A stretch of 5,338 nucleotides of DNA from Candidatus Cloacimonadota bacterium (GTDB lineage: Bacteria; Hydrothermota; E44-bin80): the NCBI GenBank assembly GCA_004376305.1, contig SOKD01000156.1:1-5338 (forward strand), given 5' to 3'. The stretch's first letter is position 1, and each line of letters begins with the position of its first letter. Of the stretch, positions 1-5,338 are shown in pieces. The translations under genes and the position numbers were made by a program. The notes beneath the pieces are model-generated. The model ran no database searches, was not told the DNA's origin, and was given only the letters and a program-made list of their open reading frames with translations.

Positions 1-404
1 CTCACATCTGTTGGTTTTTTCCCCTGGGGAAGATCCATTAACCGCGCCGCGTCTCTCTGAGTGAGAAATGAAGGAACTCGTTTTTCCTTTCGAGGAGACT
101 TAACAAGCACCGCGGGATTGTTCTTGACGATACCTCGTTTTGTCAGGTAAGCAAAGAAGGATTTTATTGCAGCCAGTTTCCTCTCTGCAGATGACTTCTT
201 GAAACCACCTCGGAGCAAGGAACCCAGAAAACCACGTATTGCTTTGAAATCTACATCCTCAACAGTGATAATTTCAAATTCACTCTCAAGGTAATCAGCA
301 AATTGCTCAAGATCATTCCGATAGGATTTGACTGTGTAGGGAGAGAAATGCTTTTCAATCTTCACATACTGAATAAAATCCCTGGAACAATTAATGATTT
401 TCAT
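1..404 (-). CDS. XerC/XerD-like tyrosine recombinase, N-terminal part (cut by window edge)
   Basis: The first 134 residues of a tyrosine site-specific recombinase are visible; the reading frame runs off the left edge. The protein opens with a core-binding (SAM-like) domain: a segment near residues 7-40 containing the HFSPYTVKSYRNDLEQFADYL pattern (about residues 19-39), then SAERKLAAIKSFFAYL (72-87) and KNNPAVLVKSPRKEKRVPSFL (94-114). This order, with NPA followed by a basic linker and a PxFL turn, is typical of the XerC/XerD N-domain. The catalytic domain with its R-K-H-R-H-Y residues lies outside the window, so activity cannot be judged, and XerC, XerD and a phage-type integrase cannot be separated with certainty; the chromosomal, non-mobile setting favours Xer and chromosome-dimer resolution. 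The ATG at 404 is chosen because an in-frame TGA lies a few codons upstream. No good Shine-Dalgarno precedes it. It follows the secreted-protein gene after 58 bases. Confidence 0.88.
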   Translation of the reverse strand, partial: MKIINCSRDFIQYVKIEKHFSPYTVKSYRNDLEQFADYLESEFEIITVEDVDFKAIRGFLGSLLRGGFKKSSAERKLAAIKSFFAYLTKRGIVKNNPAVLVKSPRKEKRVPSFLTQRDAARLMDLPQGKKPTDV

Positions 405-462
405 AACATACCATGATCACCAGCCAGATGATTTCGCATCAGTGTCCTGTGAAGAATTGAAG
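405..462. other. 58-base gap before the recombinase gene, no clear signal
   Basis: This is the widest gene-free gap in the window. I see no GC-rich hairpin followed by a T run on either strand, so no intrinsic terminator separates the secreted-protein gene from the recombinase gene. On the minus strand there is a weak imperfect inverted repeat (ATCA ... TGAT around 411-427), too short to call. No sigma-54 -24/-12 pattern (GG and GC ten bases apart in the expected context) or convincing sigma-70 boxes were recognised. A promoter just for the recombinase gene is possible here but not shown. Confidence 0.4.
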
Positions 463-1452
463 TTACTGCAGCAGGAGATCATTTCGCAGCCCCTTTGTAT
501 CCCCGCTGTATCGCAGCACCGAAAGGTAAACACTTCCCCAGAAAAGCAGGTCAATACGTCTGTGAATACGCTTTTGTTCTTTCGCTGTCACCTTTATCTG
601 TATCGTATTTTTGTCTCTTTTTACCTCTTTTCCATCGAACTCTTCTGGTCCAGGAATAACGGATGGAATGCGTATAAATCCCCGGGAGTAAAACGTCCCC
701 GGTCTCATGCCTGTGCCTGTATCCCATACGTTGATAGTTTGTTTTGTCAGAAGAAAAAGCGTGATATCTGTTTCACCCTCAACAATAGATGTTATTTCAA
801 GAGGATAGAAAAGGTACTTTGTTTTGAATGTGTAAATAATCGGCTCAACACTGTTTGTCTCCGTTTCAATCTCCGTTATATCAAAAACGAAATAGTGAAA
901 CTTGTTTCTAATGTATTTCTCAATTATGCCGGTAAATTCATCAGGAAAGATCACCGATGTAAGCCCCTCTTTTTTAACAAAATCCTCTGCCCAGGTTGTA
1001 AACTCATCCCAGTCTGTCGCCTTTACACAGGTTATACTGTGTGCGCCTATCTTCTCGAAAAAGAGAACTTCGACACCTTTTGTTGATCCCATCTCACCGA
1101 GTGATTTTGCATCCTCCCGATATGCAGCGGCTGGAGGTGCATTCTTCATTATAATTTCCTCGATATATTCAAATGACTCAAAATCACCTTTTTCTATCGA
1201 TGGTTTCGACGGGAGTGGAAGGATTTCAAGCACTTTGGTGGATTCATCAGCATACACATCTGTGGAAAGAATGAGTATCTCCTTCTTTCCATTCCATGCA
1301 ATGATTGCTTTCTGCCCCGGTTCATAAACCGAAATATCAGTCCGTATCGGAATCATCCCCCTATCGGCAAAAACCGTTACTCCTATCAATAAGATAATAA
1401 TCATGGGAATCATGGGGACGGAGGATGTAAACTTGTAAACTTTAAATTTCAT
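463..1452 (-). CDS. secreted protein of unknown function, DUF2330-like
   Basis: A 329-residue protein with a likely Sec signal peptide: a lysine-bearing N-terminus (MKFKVYK), a hydrophobic core at about 12-28, and a probable cleavage after VFA at 29. The mature part begins DRGMIPI, followed by YEPGQKAIIAWNG (43-55), ILPLPSKP (77-84), then VEVLFFEKIGAHSITCVKA (127-145) and WAEDFVKKEGL (154-164). Near the C-terminus is YLSVLRYSGDT (309-319). This order, with an early 'activity-like' strand region, an LP-x-P segment and a VGAH/IGAH motif followed by a WL-type segment, resembles DUF2330 proteins, whose function is unknown to me. The match is from memory of the pattern, not a search. It has one cysteine after the signal peptide region and no catalytic motif I recognise. 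There is no second hydrophobic helix long enough for an obvious anchor, so it is probably periplasmic or exported. It starts 29 bases after rpoN ends, behind a good ribosome binding site, and may be co-transcribed with it. Confidence 0.75.
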   Translation of the reverse strand: MKFKVYKFTSSVPMIPMIIILLIGVTVFADRGMIPIRTDISVYEPGQKAIIAWNGKKEILILSTDVYADESTKVLEILPLPSKPSIEKGDFESFEYIEEIIMKNAPPAAAYREDAKSLGEMGSTKGVEVLFFEKIGAHSITCVKATDWDEFTTWAEDFVKKEGLTSVIFPDEFTGIIEKYIRNKFHYFVFDITEIETETNSVEPIIYTFKTKYLFYPLEITSIVEGETDITLFLLTKQTINVWDTGTGMRPGTFYSRGFIRIPSVIPGPEEFDGKEVKRDKNTIQIKVTAKEQKRIHRRIDLLFWGSVYLSVLRYSGDTKGLRNDLLLQ

Positions 1453-1458
1453 TTCTTT

Positions 1459-1465
1459 CCTTCCC
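1459..1465 (-). promoter_or_regulatory. ribosome binding site of the DUF2330-like gene
   Basis: On the minus strand this reads GGGAAGG, six bases before the ATG at 1452. It is purine-rich and well spaced. It supports this start, which also gives a complete signal peptide, and suggests independent initiation rather than coupling to rpoN. Confidence 0.6.
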
Positions 1466-1481
1466 TTTCATTTTTAGCATT

Positions 1482-2873
1482 TTAGCTTTCTTTTCTTAAA
1501 CGCGCCGGAAGGATCCTTAATTGATTGCGGTACTTCGCAACAGTTCTCCTTGCTATGTGAATACCTTCCCCTTCAAGTATTTCAACGATTTCCTTGTCCT
1601 GCAGAGGATTGCTCTTGTTTTCATTCTCGGCCAGACAACGGATTTTGTCCTTCACACTCTTCGTTGAAATATCCTCATCATCTTCCCGCGCAATACCCCC
1701 ACTGAAGAAAAACTTCATTTCCAGCAGCCCACGCGGCGTTTCAATATACTTTCCATGGACGATTCTGCTCACGGTAGATTCATGAAGCCCCACCGCCTCA
1801 GCCACCTTCTGCATGGTCAATGGAATCAAACTCGCAACACCCTCTTCAAAAAATTGCTCTTGTGTTTTAATGATAAATCGCGCAACCTTTAAGATGGAAC
1901 GCCTTCTTTCTTCAAGTCCCCTCATAAGATTGAGCGCAGAGTTAAGTTTTTGTTTTATGAATTCCCTTTCTTCCTTAAGAAGACTTTCCTTATCATTGAG
2001 AATCTCCCGGTAGTACGAATTTATCCGCAAGCTTGGAAGTGTTGTCTCATTGATCATTACTACATATTTATTTCCCATCTCTTTCACAAGGAGATCTGGT
2101 ACAATATACCTGATTTCACTGGTGCCAAGTCCTCTGAATGGTTTTGGATTGAGAGATACAATGATAGTAACTGCTTCCTTAATTCGAATTTCTGAAATCC
2201 CCAGACGCCTCTTAATTTTATAAAATTGCTTTGCTCCAATTTCCTTGAGGAAGTTATTTACAATATTTACTTCAATAGAATCATCAGCGTATCCATTCTG
2301 GTAGAGTTGAATGGTAAGACATTCCTCGACCGTACGTGAGCCAACACCTGCAGGATCAAAGGTCTGGATGAGTTTCAAGGTTTCCAAAACCTCCGATTCC
2401 AAAACATTAAGGACCTCCACTATCTCATGTATATCAGTATCAAGGAAACCATCACTATCAAGAGAATCTATTATGTACTCGCCAATAATTCGCTCTTGTC
2501 CGCGGCTGGTGTTGAGGTGCAGTTGTTCGAGCAGATGATCCCGGATTGAAGGCTGGGCAACAGGAACCCGCTCAGGGATATCCTCCCAGGTAAGCTGATA
2601 AGGACGGTAGTAAAACTCACGTTCGCTCTGAAAAAATTCAGACCAGTCAACCTCCTGCATTTCTTTCTTTGCCTTCTTCTCGCCTTGTGGAGGTACCTCC
2701 TGCTCATCTTCAACTTCCTGTCCGTCCTCAAGCATTGGATTTTTCATCAGTTCATTTTGTACGGTTTGTTCGAGCTCCAGGTAAGGCAACTGCAGTAACT
2801 TGAGAAGTTGATAAAGTTGTGGAGTAAGTGTTTGTTTTAATGATACGCGGAGTTCCAAATTGAGATTTTTCAT
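1482..2873 (-). CDS. rpoN: RNA polymerase sigma-54 factor (RpoN)
   Basis: A full-length 463-residue sigma-54, a normal size for the family. Region I (activator-interacting) is at about 3-50, with [20 protein letters not shown] (14-33) and NPMLE (45-49), the usual glutamine/leucine-rich pattern. Region II (50-77) is an acidic and lysine-rich linker. The core-binding domain covers roughly 105-300 and includes [15 protein letters not shown] (172-186). The DNA-binding part has a helix-turn-helix at about 353-373 ([18 protein letters not shown]), then [18 protein letters not shown] (374-391). The RpoN box ARRTVAKYR at 441-449, which recognises the -24 element, is intact. Sigma-54 directs core RNA polymerase to -24/-12 promoters and needs AAA+ activators; none is encoded here. 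Its ATG overlaps the lptB stop as ATGA, so translation is likely coupled; a GGGAG at 2887-2891 lies 13 bases upstream, a long spacing. The lptB-rpoN order is common in Gram-negative bacteria. No hpf or ptsN follows, unlike in enterobacteria. Confidence 0.98.
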   Translation of the reverse strand: MKNLNLELRVSLKQTLTPQLYQLLKLLQLPYLELEQTVQNELMKNPMLEDGQEVEDEQEVPPQGEKKAKKEMQEVDWSEFFQSEREFYYRPYQLTWEDIPERVPVAQPSIRDHLLEQLHLNTSRGQERIIGEYIIDSLDSDGFLDTDIHEIVEVLNVLESEVLETLKLIQTFDPAGVGSRTVEECLTIQLYQNGYADDSIEVNIVNNFLKEIGAKQFYKIKRRLGISEIRIKEAVTIIVSLNPKPFRGLGTSEIRYIVPDLLVKEMGNKYVVMINETTLPSLRINSYYREILNDKESLLKEEREFIKQKLNSALNLMRGLEERRRSILKVARFIIKTQEQFFEEGVASLIPLTMQKVAEAVGLHESTVSRIVHGKYIETPRGLLEMKFFFSGGIAREDDEDISTKSVKDKIRCLAENENKSNPLQDKEIVEILEGEGIHIARRTVAKYRNQLRILPARLRKES

Positions 2874-3595
2874 AATCTAAATTTTTCTCCCAAATATACC
2901 CTTCGTGCTTCTTCATTTTCCGTTAGTTCTTCCGGGGAACCATCAAAGAGTATCTTACCTTCGTACATAATGTATGCTCTGTCAGTAATTTCAAGCGTTT
3001 CCCGAACATTGTGATCGGTTATAAGAACACCGATACCTCTCTTCTTTAATTGATGAACAACGTTCTGTATATCCTGACGAACGATAGGGTCAATACCGGT
3101 AAATGGCTCATCAAGCAAGATAAATGCTGGATCGATAACGAGAGCACGGGCAACCTCCGATCTTCTTAGTTCTCCCCCCGATACTGTATACGCTCTCTGC
3201 TTTGCCAGTTTCTCAATCTTGAGCTCCTTTAGCAATTTCTTCAGTTTTTCATTCCGTTCTTTTCTGGCGAGCGGCAGCATTTCAAGGATAGCAAGAATGT
3301 TTTCCTCAACCGTTAGTTTGCGGAATATCGATGCTTCCTGCGGAAGGTACGATATACCCAACCGTGCCCGTTTGAACATAGGGAAAAGCGTTATTCTCTG
3401 GTCGTTAAGATATACATCGCCTTCTTCCGGTTGTATGACACCAACAATCATTGAGAATGTTGTCGTCTTTCCAGCTCCGTTTGGTCCAAGAAGCCCGACA
3501 ACCTCGCCCTGGTTGACTGCAATGCTTATTTCGTTCACCACCCTCTTTCCGTGGTAACTTTTGACGAGTTTTTCAGTTCTCATCACACTATTCAT
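2870..3595 (-). CDS. lptB: LPS export ABC transporter ATP-binding protein LptB
   Basis: Cytoplasmic ATPase that drives LPS extraction from the inner membrane with LptF and LptG (not in this window). With the ATG at 3595 the protein has 241 residues, the same as E. coli LptB. All ABC motifs are present: Walker A GPNGAGKT (37-44), Q-loop YLPQ (Q86), signature VSGGELRR (138-145), Walker B FILLDEP (158-164) and the switch histidine in ITDHNV (H195). The signature has leucine where E. coli LptB has arginine (SGGERRR), a small change. The frame stays open upstream to an ATG at 3649, but that would add 18 basic residues read from inside lptA, and the 3595 ATG has a strong ribosome binding site; a further ATG at 3583 is possible. 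The gene overlaps the end of lptA by 8 bases and the start of rpoN by 4, implying coupled translation and balanced dosage with LptA. Confidence 0.97.
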   Translation of the reverse strand: MNSVMRTEKLVKSYHGKRVVNEISIAVNQGEVVGLLGPNGAGKTTTFSMIVGVIQPEEGDVYLNDQRITLFPMFKRARLGISYLPQEASIFRKLTVEENILAILEMLPLARKERNEKLKKLLKELKIEKLAKQRAYTVSGGELRRSEVARALVIDPAFILLDEPFTGIDPIVRQDIQNVVHQLKKRGIGVLITDHNVRETLEITDRAYIMYEGKILFDGSPEELTENEEARRVYLGEKFRL

Positions 3596-4550
3596 TTTTT
3601 TTCTCTTCCTCCCGCGGCTTCTTGTACACTCCCCTGGCATTTCCAACAATTACTATTCTATCCGTTTTCCCATCCTTAAAATAGAGGGTAATGGAATCAC
3701 CCATCACATCATTCATCCCTTTATCAGAGAAATAATACATTCCCCGTGCACTATTGGTGGCAACCGTCTTGATAATTTCCCGTTTCTTAAGAAAAACCTC
3801 AATTGATAAACCGGTAAGGAATGATTTACCCTCCTGTTCAACAACCGGGTCCTCTTTTAGATATATTCTTTCAGTGTCAGAGTAGTATTCAAGGTATCCT
3901 GCTCTTGCCTGTATACTGTCCTCCCGAACAATTACATTCCCAGAACACGACATAAAATTTTCTTTTCTCCTGATGCGCAATGTATCACCCGTTATCACGA
4001 TTTTTTTATCCTTCTCAAGAAGTGTCAATGTTGGTCTGTTCGTTATGAACCCTGTTTTATTCACAAAATCGTATTCCCCATAATCACCGGTAACCTCCGT
4101 ATTCTGCTCCTGATCAATCAAAACAACATTCCCCACCGCAATGGATACTTTCTTCCCTTTGTAATAAACAAGTGAATCTGCTTTTAATATCTGCTTTCCC
4201 TCCAACAATTCAACCGTATCAACCAGAACAACCATTCTGTCCTCTTTGTAGTAGCGCGCCACCCTTGCGGTTATAATTGTTCCTTCATCATCAATAGTGA
4301 CATTTTTGATGACCTCTGCCATCTGTTGCCTTTCATATGCATACCCTTCATCACCGGTTATTACGATCTTTCCGTGTGTGATCCTGACATTTCCGATGAG
4401 ATGACTTACCCGTCCACTTTCCGTCTCATCAAGGGTTACCCTCTCTGCCTGTATAACATAAGGCTCTTTATCATGTTTTGTGAGAATCTCATCGGGATCT
4501 CTCACCGTAACAAGCAAAGTTACAATCTGAAAAATAATAAGAACACTCAT
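3588..4550 (-). CDS. lptA: LptA/OstA-like periplasmic LPS-transport protein, double-length
   Basis: A 320-residue protein of the OstA/LptA beta-jellyroll type, the periplasmic bridge carrying LPS from LptC to LptD. It is much longer than E. coli LptA (185 residues). It is rich in beta-strand repeats: LIGNVRI (51-57), GNVVLI (140-145), SGNVIV (203-208) and VGNARGVY (302-309). The segment at 61-130 is related to the one at 183-252: KIVITGD occurs identically in both, and NV (83/205) and YY (100/222) keep the same 122-residue offset, so it holds two OstA modules. The end, [20 protein letters not shown] (285-304), is a typical OstA closing segment. There is no outer-membrane barrel, so it is not LptD. 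The N-terminus ([16 protein letters not shown]) is hydrophobic but lacks a basic residue before the core, so export signal or membrane anchor is uncertain. The start is forced: a TAG in the same frame, the lptC stop, lies four codons upstream with no other start codon between. Confidence 0.9.
   Translation of the reverse strand: MSVLIIFQIVTLLVTVRDPDEILTKHDKEPYVIQAERVTLDETESGRVSHLIGNVRITHGKIVITGDEGYAYERQQMAEVIKNVTIDDEGTIITARVARYYKEDRMVVLVDTVELLEGKQILKADSLVYYKGKKVSIAVGNVVLIDQEQNTEVTGDYGEYDFVNKTGFITNRPTLTLLEKDKKIVITGDTLRIRRKENFMSCSGNVIVREDSIQARAGYLEYYSDTERIYLKEDPVVEQEGKSFLTGLSIEVFLKKREIIKTVATNSARGMYYFSDKGMNDVMGDSITLYFKDGKTDRIVIVGNARGVYKKPREEEKKNE
3603..3613 (-). promoter_or_regulatory. ribosome binding site fixing the lptB start
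   Basis: On the minus strand this reads GGGAGGAAGAG, followed by seven A residues and then the ATG at 3595. It lies inside the last codons of lptA, which it forces to encode a Glu/Lys-rich tail (REEEKKNE). It decides for the 3595 start over the longer 3649 option. Confidence 0.7.
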
Positions 4551-4562
4551 TCGCTCACCAGC

Positions 4563-5090
4563 CTATTCCTCTTTCAGATCTCGAGAAACAGCATTGAACT
4601 CACTCTGTATCTCTATATGCTCGAGATTTGGATCGCTCACCATGCCCTTCCCTGTTATGACTGAATTTTTCTTGGTAATTTCAACATAATCCTCTGTAAC
4701 AATTTTCTTTTTCTTATTCAACCAGTCCAGATAGTTCGTTTTCAAAATGGTGCTGTCTTCGGATACAACCACAACATGTCCAAGGGCACTCATATTTCCA
4801 TTAGGTGAATACACAATTCCACTATCCGCAGTTAATGTGGAATTGTATTCTCCCTGGGAATCATAGAATGCTACCGTTAAATCATAGAGTATAACGGAAT
4901 CGCCAAAATTCTGGGCATGCTCTGCCTTGAGAACCCAGTTTTTCCTATTACCCCTTGTATCAATAAGGACAAACTGCTCTGCGCCTTCGCGCGATTCAGG
5001 TACGATCAGATCCTGGTCCTTTGAATTGTTTTGTTTCCTGCAATAAAAAAAAGGTATGATGATAATTACAAGGAGCAAAATCCTCTTCAT
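4563..5090 (-). CDS. lptC: LPS export protein LptC, possibly a lipoprotein
   Basis: A 175-residue LptC-family protein, close to the usual 180-200. LptC receives LPS from LptB2FG at the inner membrane and passes it to LptA. The N-terminus MKRILLLVIIIIPFFYC is a basic start plus hydrophobic helix ending in a cysteine at 17; this could be a lipobox, though FFYC lacks the usual small residue before the cysteine, so a plain membrane anchor like that of E. coli LptC is equally possible. The rest fits LptC: WVLKAEHAQNFGDSVILYDL (52-71), VAFYDSQGEYNSTLTADSGIV (about 73-93), then SALGHVVVVSEDSTILKTNYL (about 100-120) and VEITKKNSVITGKGM (136-150). Identification rests on this pattern and on its place before lptA and lptB. 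The ATG at 5090 lies 3 bases after the acyltransferase stop, with GGAG and GGGGG runs just upstream. A run of eight T residues encodes the FF of the anchor. Confidence 0.9.
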   Translation of the reverse strand: MKRILLLVIIIIPFFYCRKQNNSKDQDLIVPESREGAEQFVLIDTRGNRKNWVLKAEHAQNFGDSVILYDLTVAFYDSQGEYNSTLTADSGIVYSPNGNMSALGHVVVVSEDSTILKTNYLDWLNKKKKIVTEDYVEITKKNSVITGKGMVSDPNLEHIEIQSEFNAVSRDLKEE

Positions 5091-5093
5091 TTG

Positions 5094-5338
5094 CTACCCC
5101 CATCTCCTGAGGGACCAGACCCATTCATCGGGATACTTAACAATGTACCGTTCAATAGCCTTTGAGCATCGCCGTGTGTTTATACAAATGTTTTTCTGTT
5201 CATCACCGGTATTCAGGATTTCAATCTCTTTGCCGACTTCAAGCAAATGTATATCATCCTGTAATCTGTGTATAGCAACAGGAACAACAGGGGCACCCGT
5301 CTTCATCGCCAGATAGGCAGGACAAATAGGAGTATTAG
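5094..5338 (-). CDS. lipid A biosynthesis acyltransferase (LpxL/HtrB family), C-terminal part
   Basis: Only the last 80 residues are in the window; the frame continues past the right edge, so the internal ATG at 5306 is not the start. The visible part matches the end of LpxL/HtrB/LpxM acyltransferases: AYLAMKTGAPVVPVAIHR, the strand where these enzymes have LAxKTGAPVVP, followed near the end by a cluster of basic residues and YPDEWVWSLRRWG, the counterpart of the family's PEQWLWxHRRW ending. The histidine usual in that motif is a leucine here. The family adds secondary acyl chains to Kdo-lipid A at the inner face of the inner membrane. The catalytic HX4E/D motif lies upstream, outside the window, so activity and acyl-chain specificity cannot be judged. 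It is three bases upstream of lptC, which puts lipid A completion and LPS export in one transcription unit. Confidence 0.88.
   Translation of the reverse strand, partial: NTPICPAYLAMKTGAPVVPVAIHRLQDDIHLLEVGKEIEILNTGDEQKNICINTRRCSKAIERYIVKYPDEWVWSLRRWG
5097..5107 (-). promoter_or_regulatory. ribosome binding region of lptC
   Basis: On the minus strand this reads AGGAGATGGGGG across the last codons of the acyltransferase gene. AGGAG sits 12 bases and GGGGG 6 bases before the ATG at 5090. Either could pair with 16S rRNA; the close join suggests coupled translation. Confidence 0.45.

Noticed and set aside
1..404. Recombinase fragment as evidence of a mobile element or integron
   Set aside because: No attachment site, inverted repeats or cargo genes are visible, and its neighbours are housekeeping genes; a chromosomal Xer protein explains it better.
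405..462. Sigma-54 promoter or terminator before the recombinase gene
   Set aside because: A TGGC is present on the minus strand but the GC element at the -12 spacing is missing, and the inverted repeat is too short with no T run.
394..1086. A 230-codon open frame on the plus strand
   Set aside because: It lies opposite the well-supported secreted-protein gene, its translation is cysteine/arginine-rich with no domain pattern, and it lacks a convincing ribosome binding site.
902..1327. A 141-codon plus-strand open frame opposite the secreted-protein gene
   Set aside because: Serine/phenylalanine-rich antisense shadow with no recognisable motif.
3219..3557. A 112-codon plus-strand open frame opposite lptB
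   Set aside because: Antisense to the ATPase gene with highly conserved motifs; the serine/phenylalanine-rich composition is what antisense reading of lysine/glutamate codons gives.
3596..3649. Extended lptB start at the ATG at 3649
   Set aside because: It would add 18 residues from inside lptA; the 3595 start gives the family length of 241 and has a strong ribosome binding site.

Overview
The window is a compact stretch of a Gram-negative bacterial chromosome. Every gene I can support reads on the minus strand, so transcription runs from high to low coordinates. By eye it is moderately AT-rich (roughly 40-45% GC, not computed). Genes for LPS transport (LptC, LptA, LptB) and a lipid A acyltransferase show a diderm with an LPS-type outer membrane. 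Sigma-54 and a Xer-type recombinase are also present. I cannot assign a phylum. The LptC with a possible lipobox, the long LptA and the secreted protein behind rpoN look unlike the E. coli lpt locus and would fit an uncultured or candidate diderm lineage, but that is inference.

Layout in the direction of transcription: (1) 5338-5094, C-terminal 80 residues of an LpxL/HtrB-family lipid A acyltransferase; (2) 5090-4563, lptC; (3) 4550-3588, lptA/ostA, 320 residues with an internal duplication; (4) 3595-2870, lptB, the ABC ATPase; (5) 2873-1482, rpoN (sigma-54), complete; (6) 1452-463, a secreted protein of unknown function resembling the DUF2330 type; (7) 404-1, N-terminal 134 residues of a XerC/XerD-like tyrosine recombinase, cut by the window edge.

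Spacing between genes is 3, 12, -8, -4, 29 and 58 bases. The first five genes therefore look like one translationally coupled operon, and the last two probably continue it or start from an unseen promoter. The acyltransferase would finish lipid A at the inner membrane. LptB powers LPS extraction (with LptF/LptG, not in this window), and LptC and LptA carry LPS across the periplasm. The lptB-rpoN junction is a known conserved arrangement in many Gram-negative bacteria.

No tRNA, rRNA, CRISPR array, insertion sequence, riboswitch or convincing terminator was seen, and no non-coding stretch exceeds 60 bases. This is mostly a housekeeping envelope locus. The points most worth following are the duplicated LptA, the same-frame lptC-lptA junction separated by one TAG, and the unstudied secreted protein between rpoN and the recombinase.
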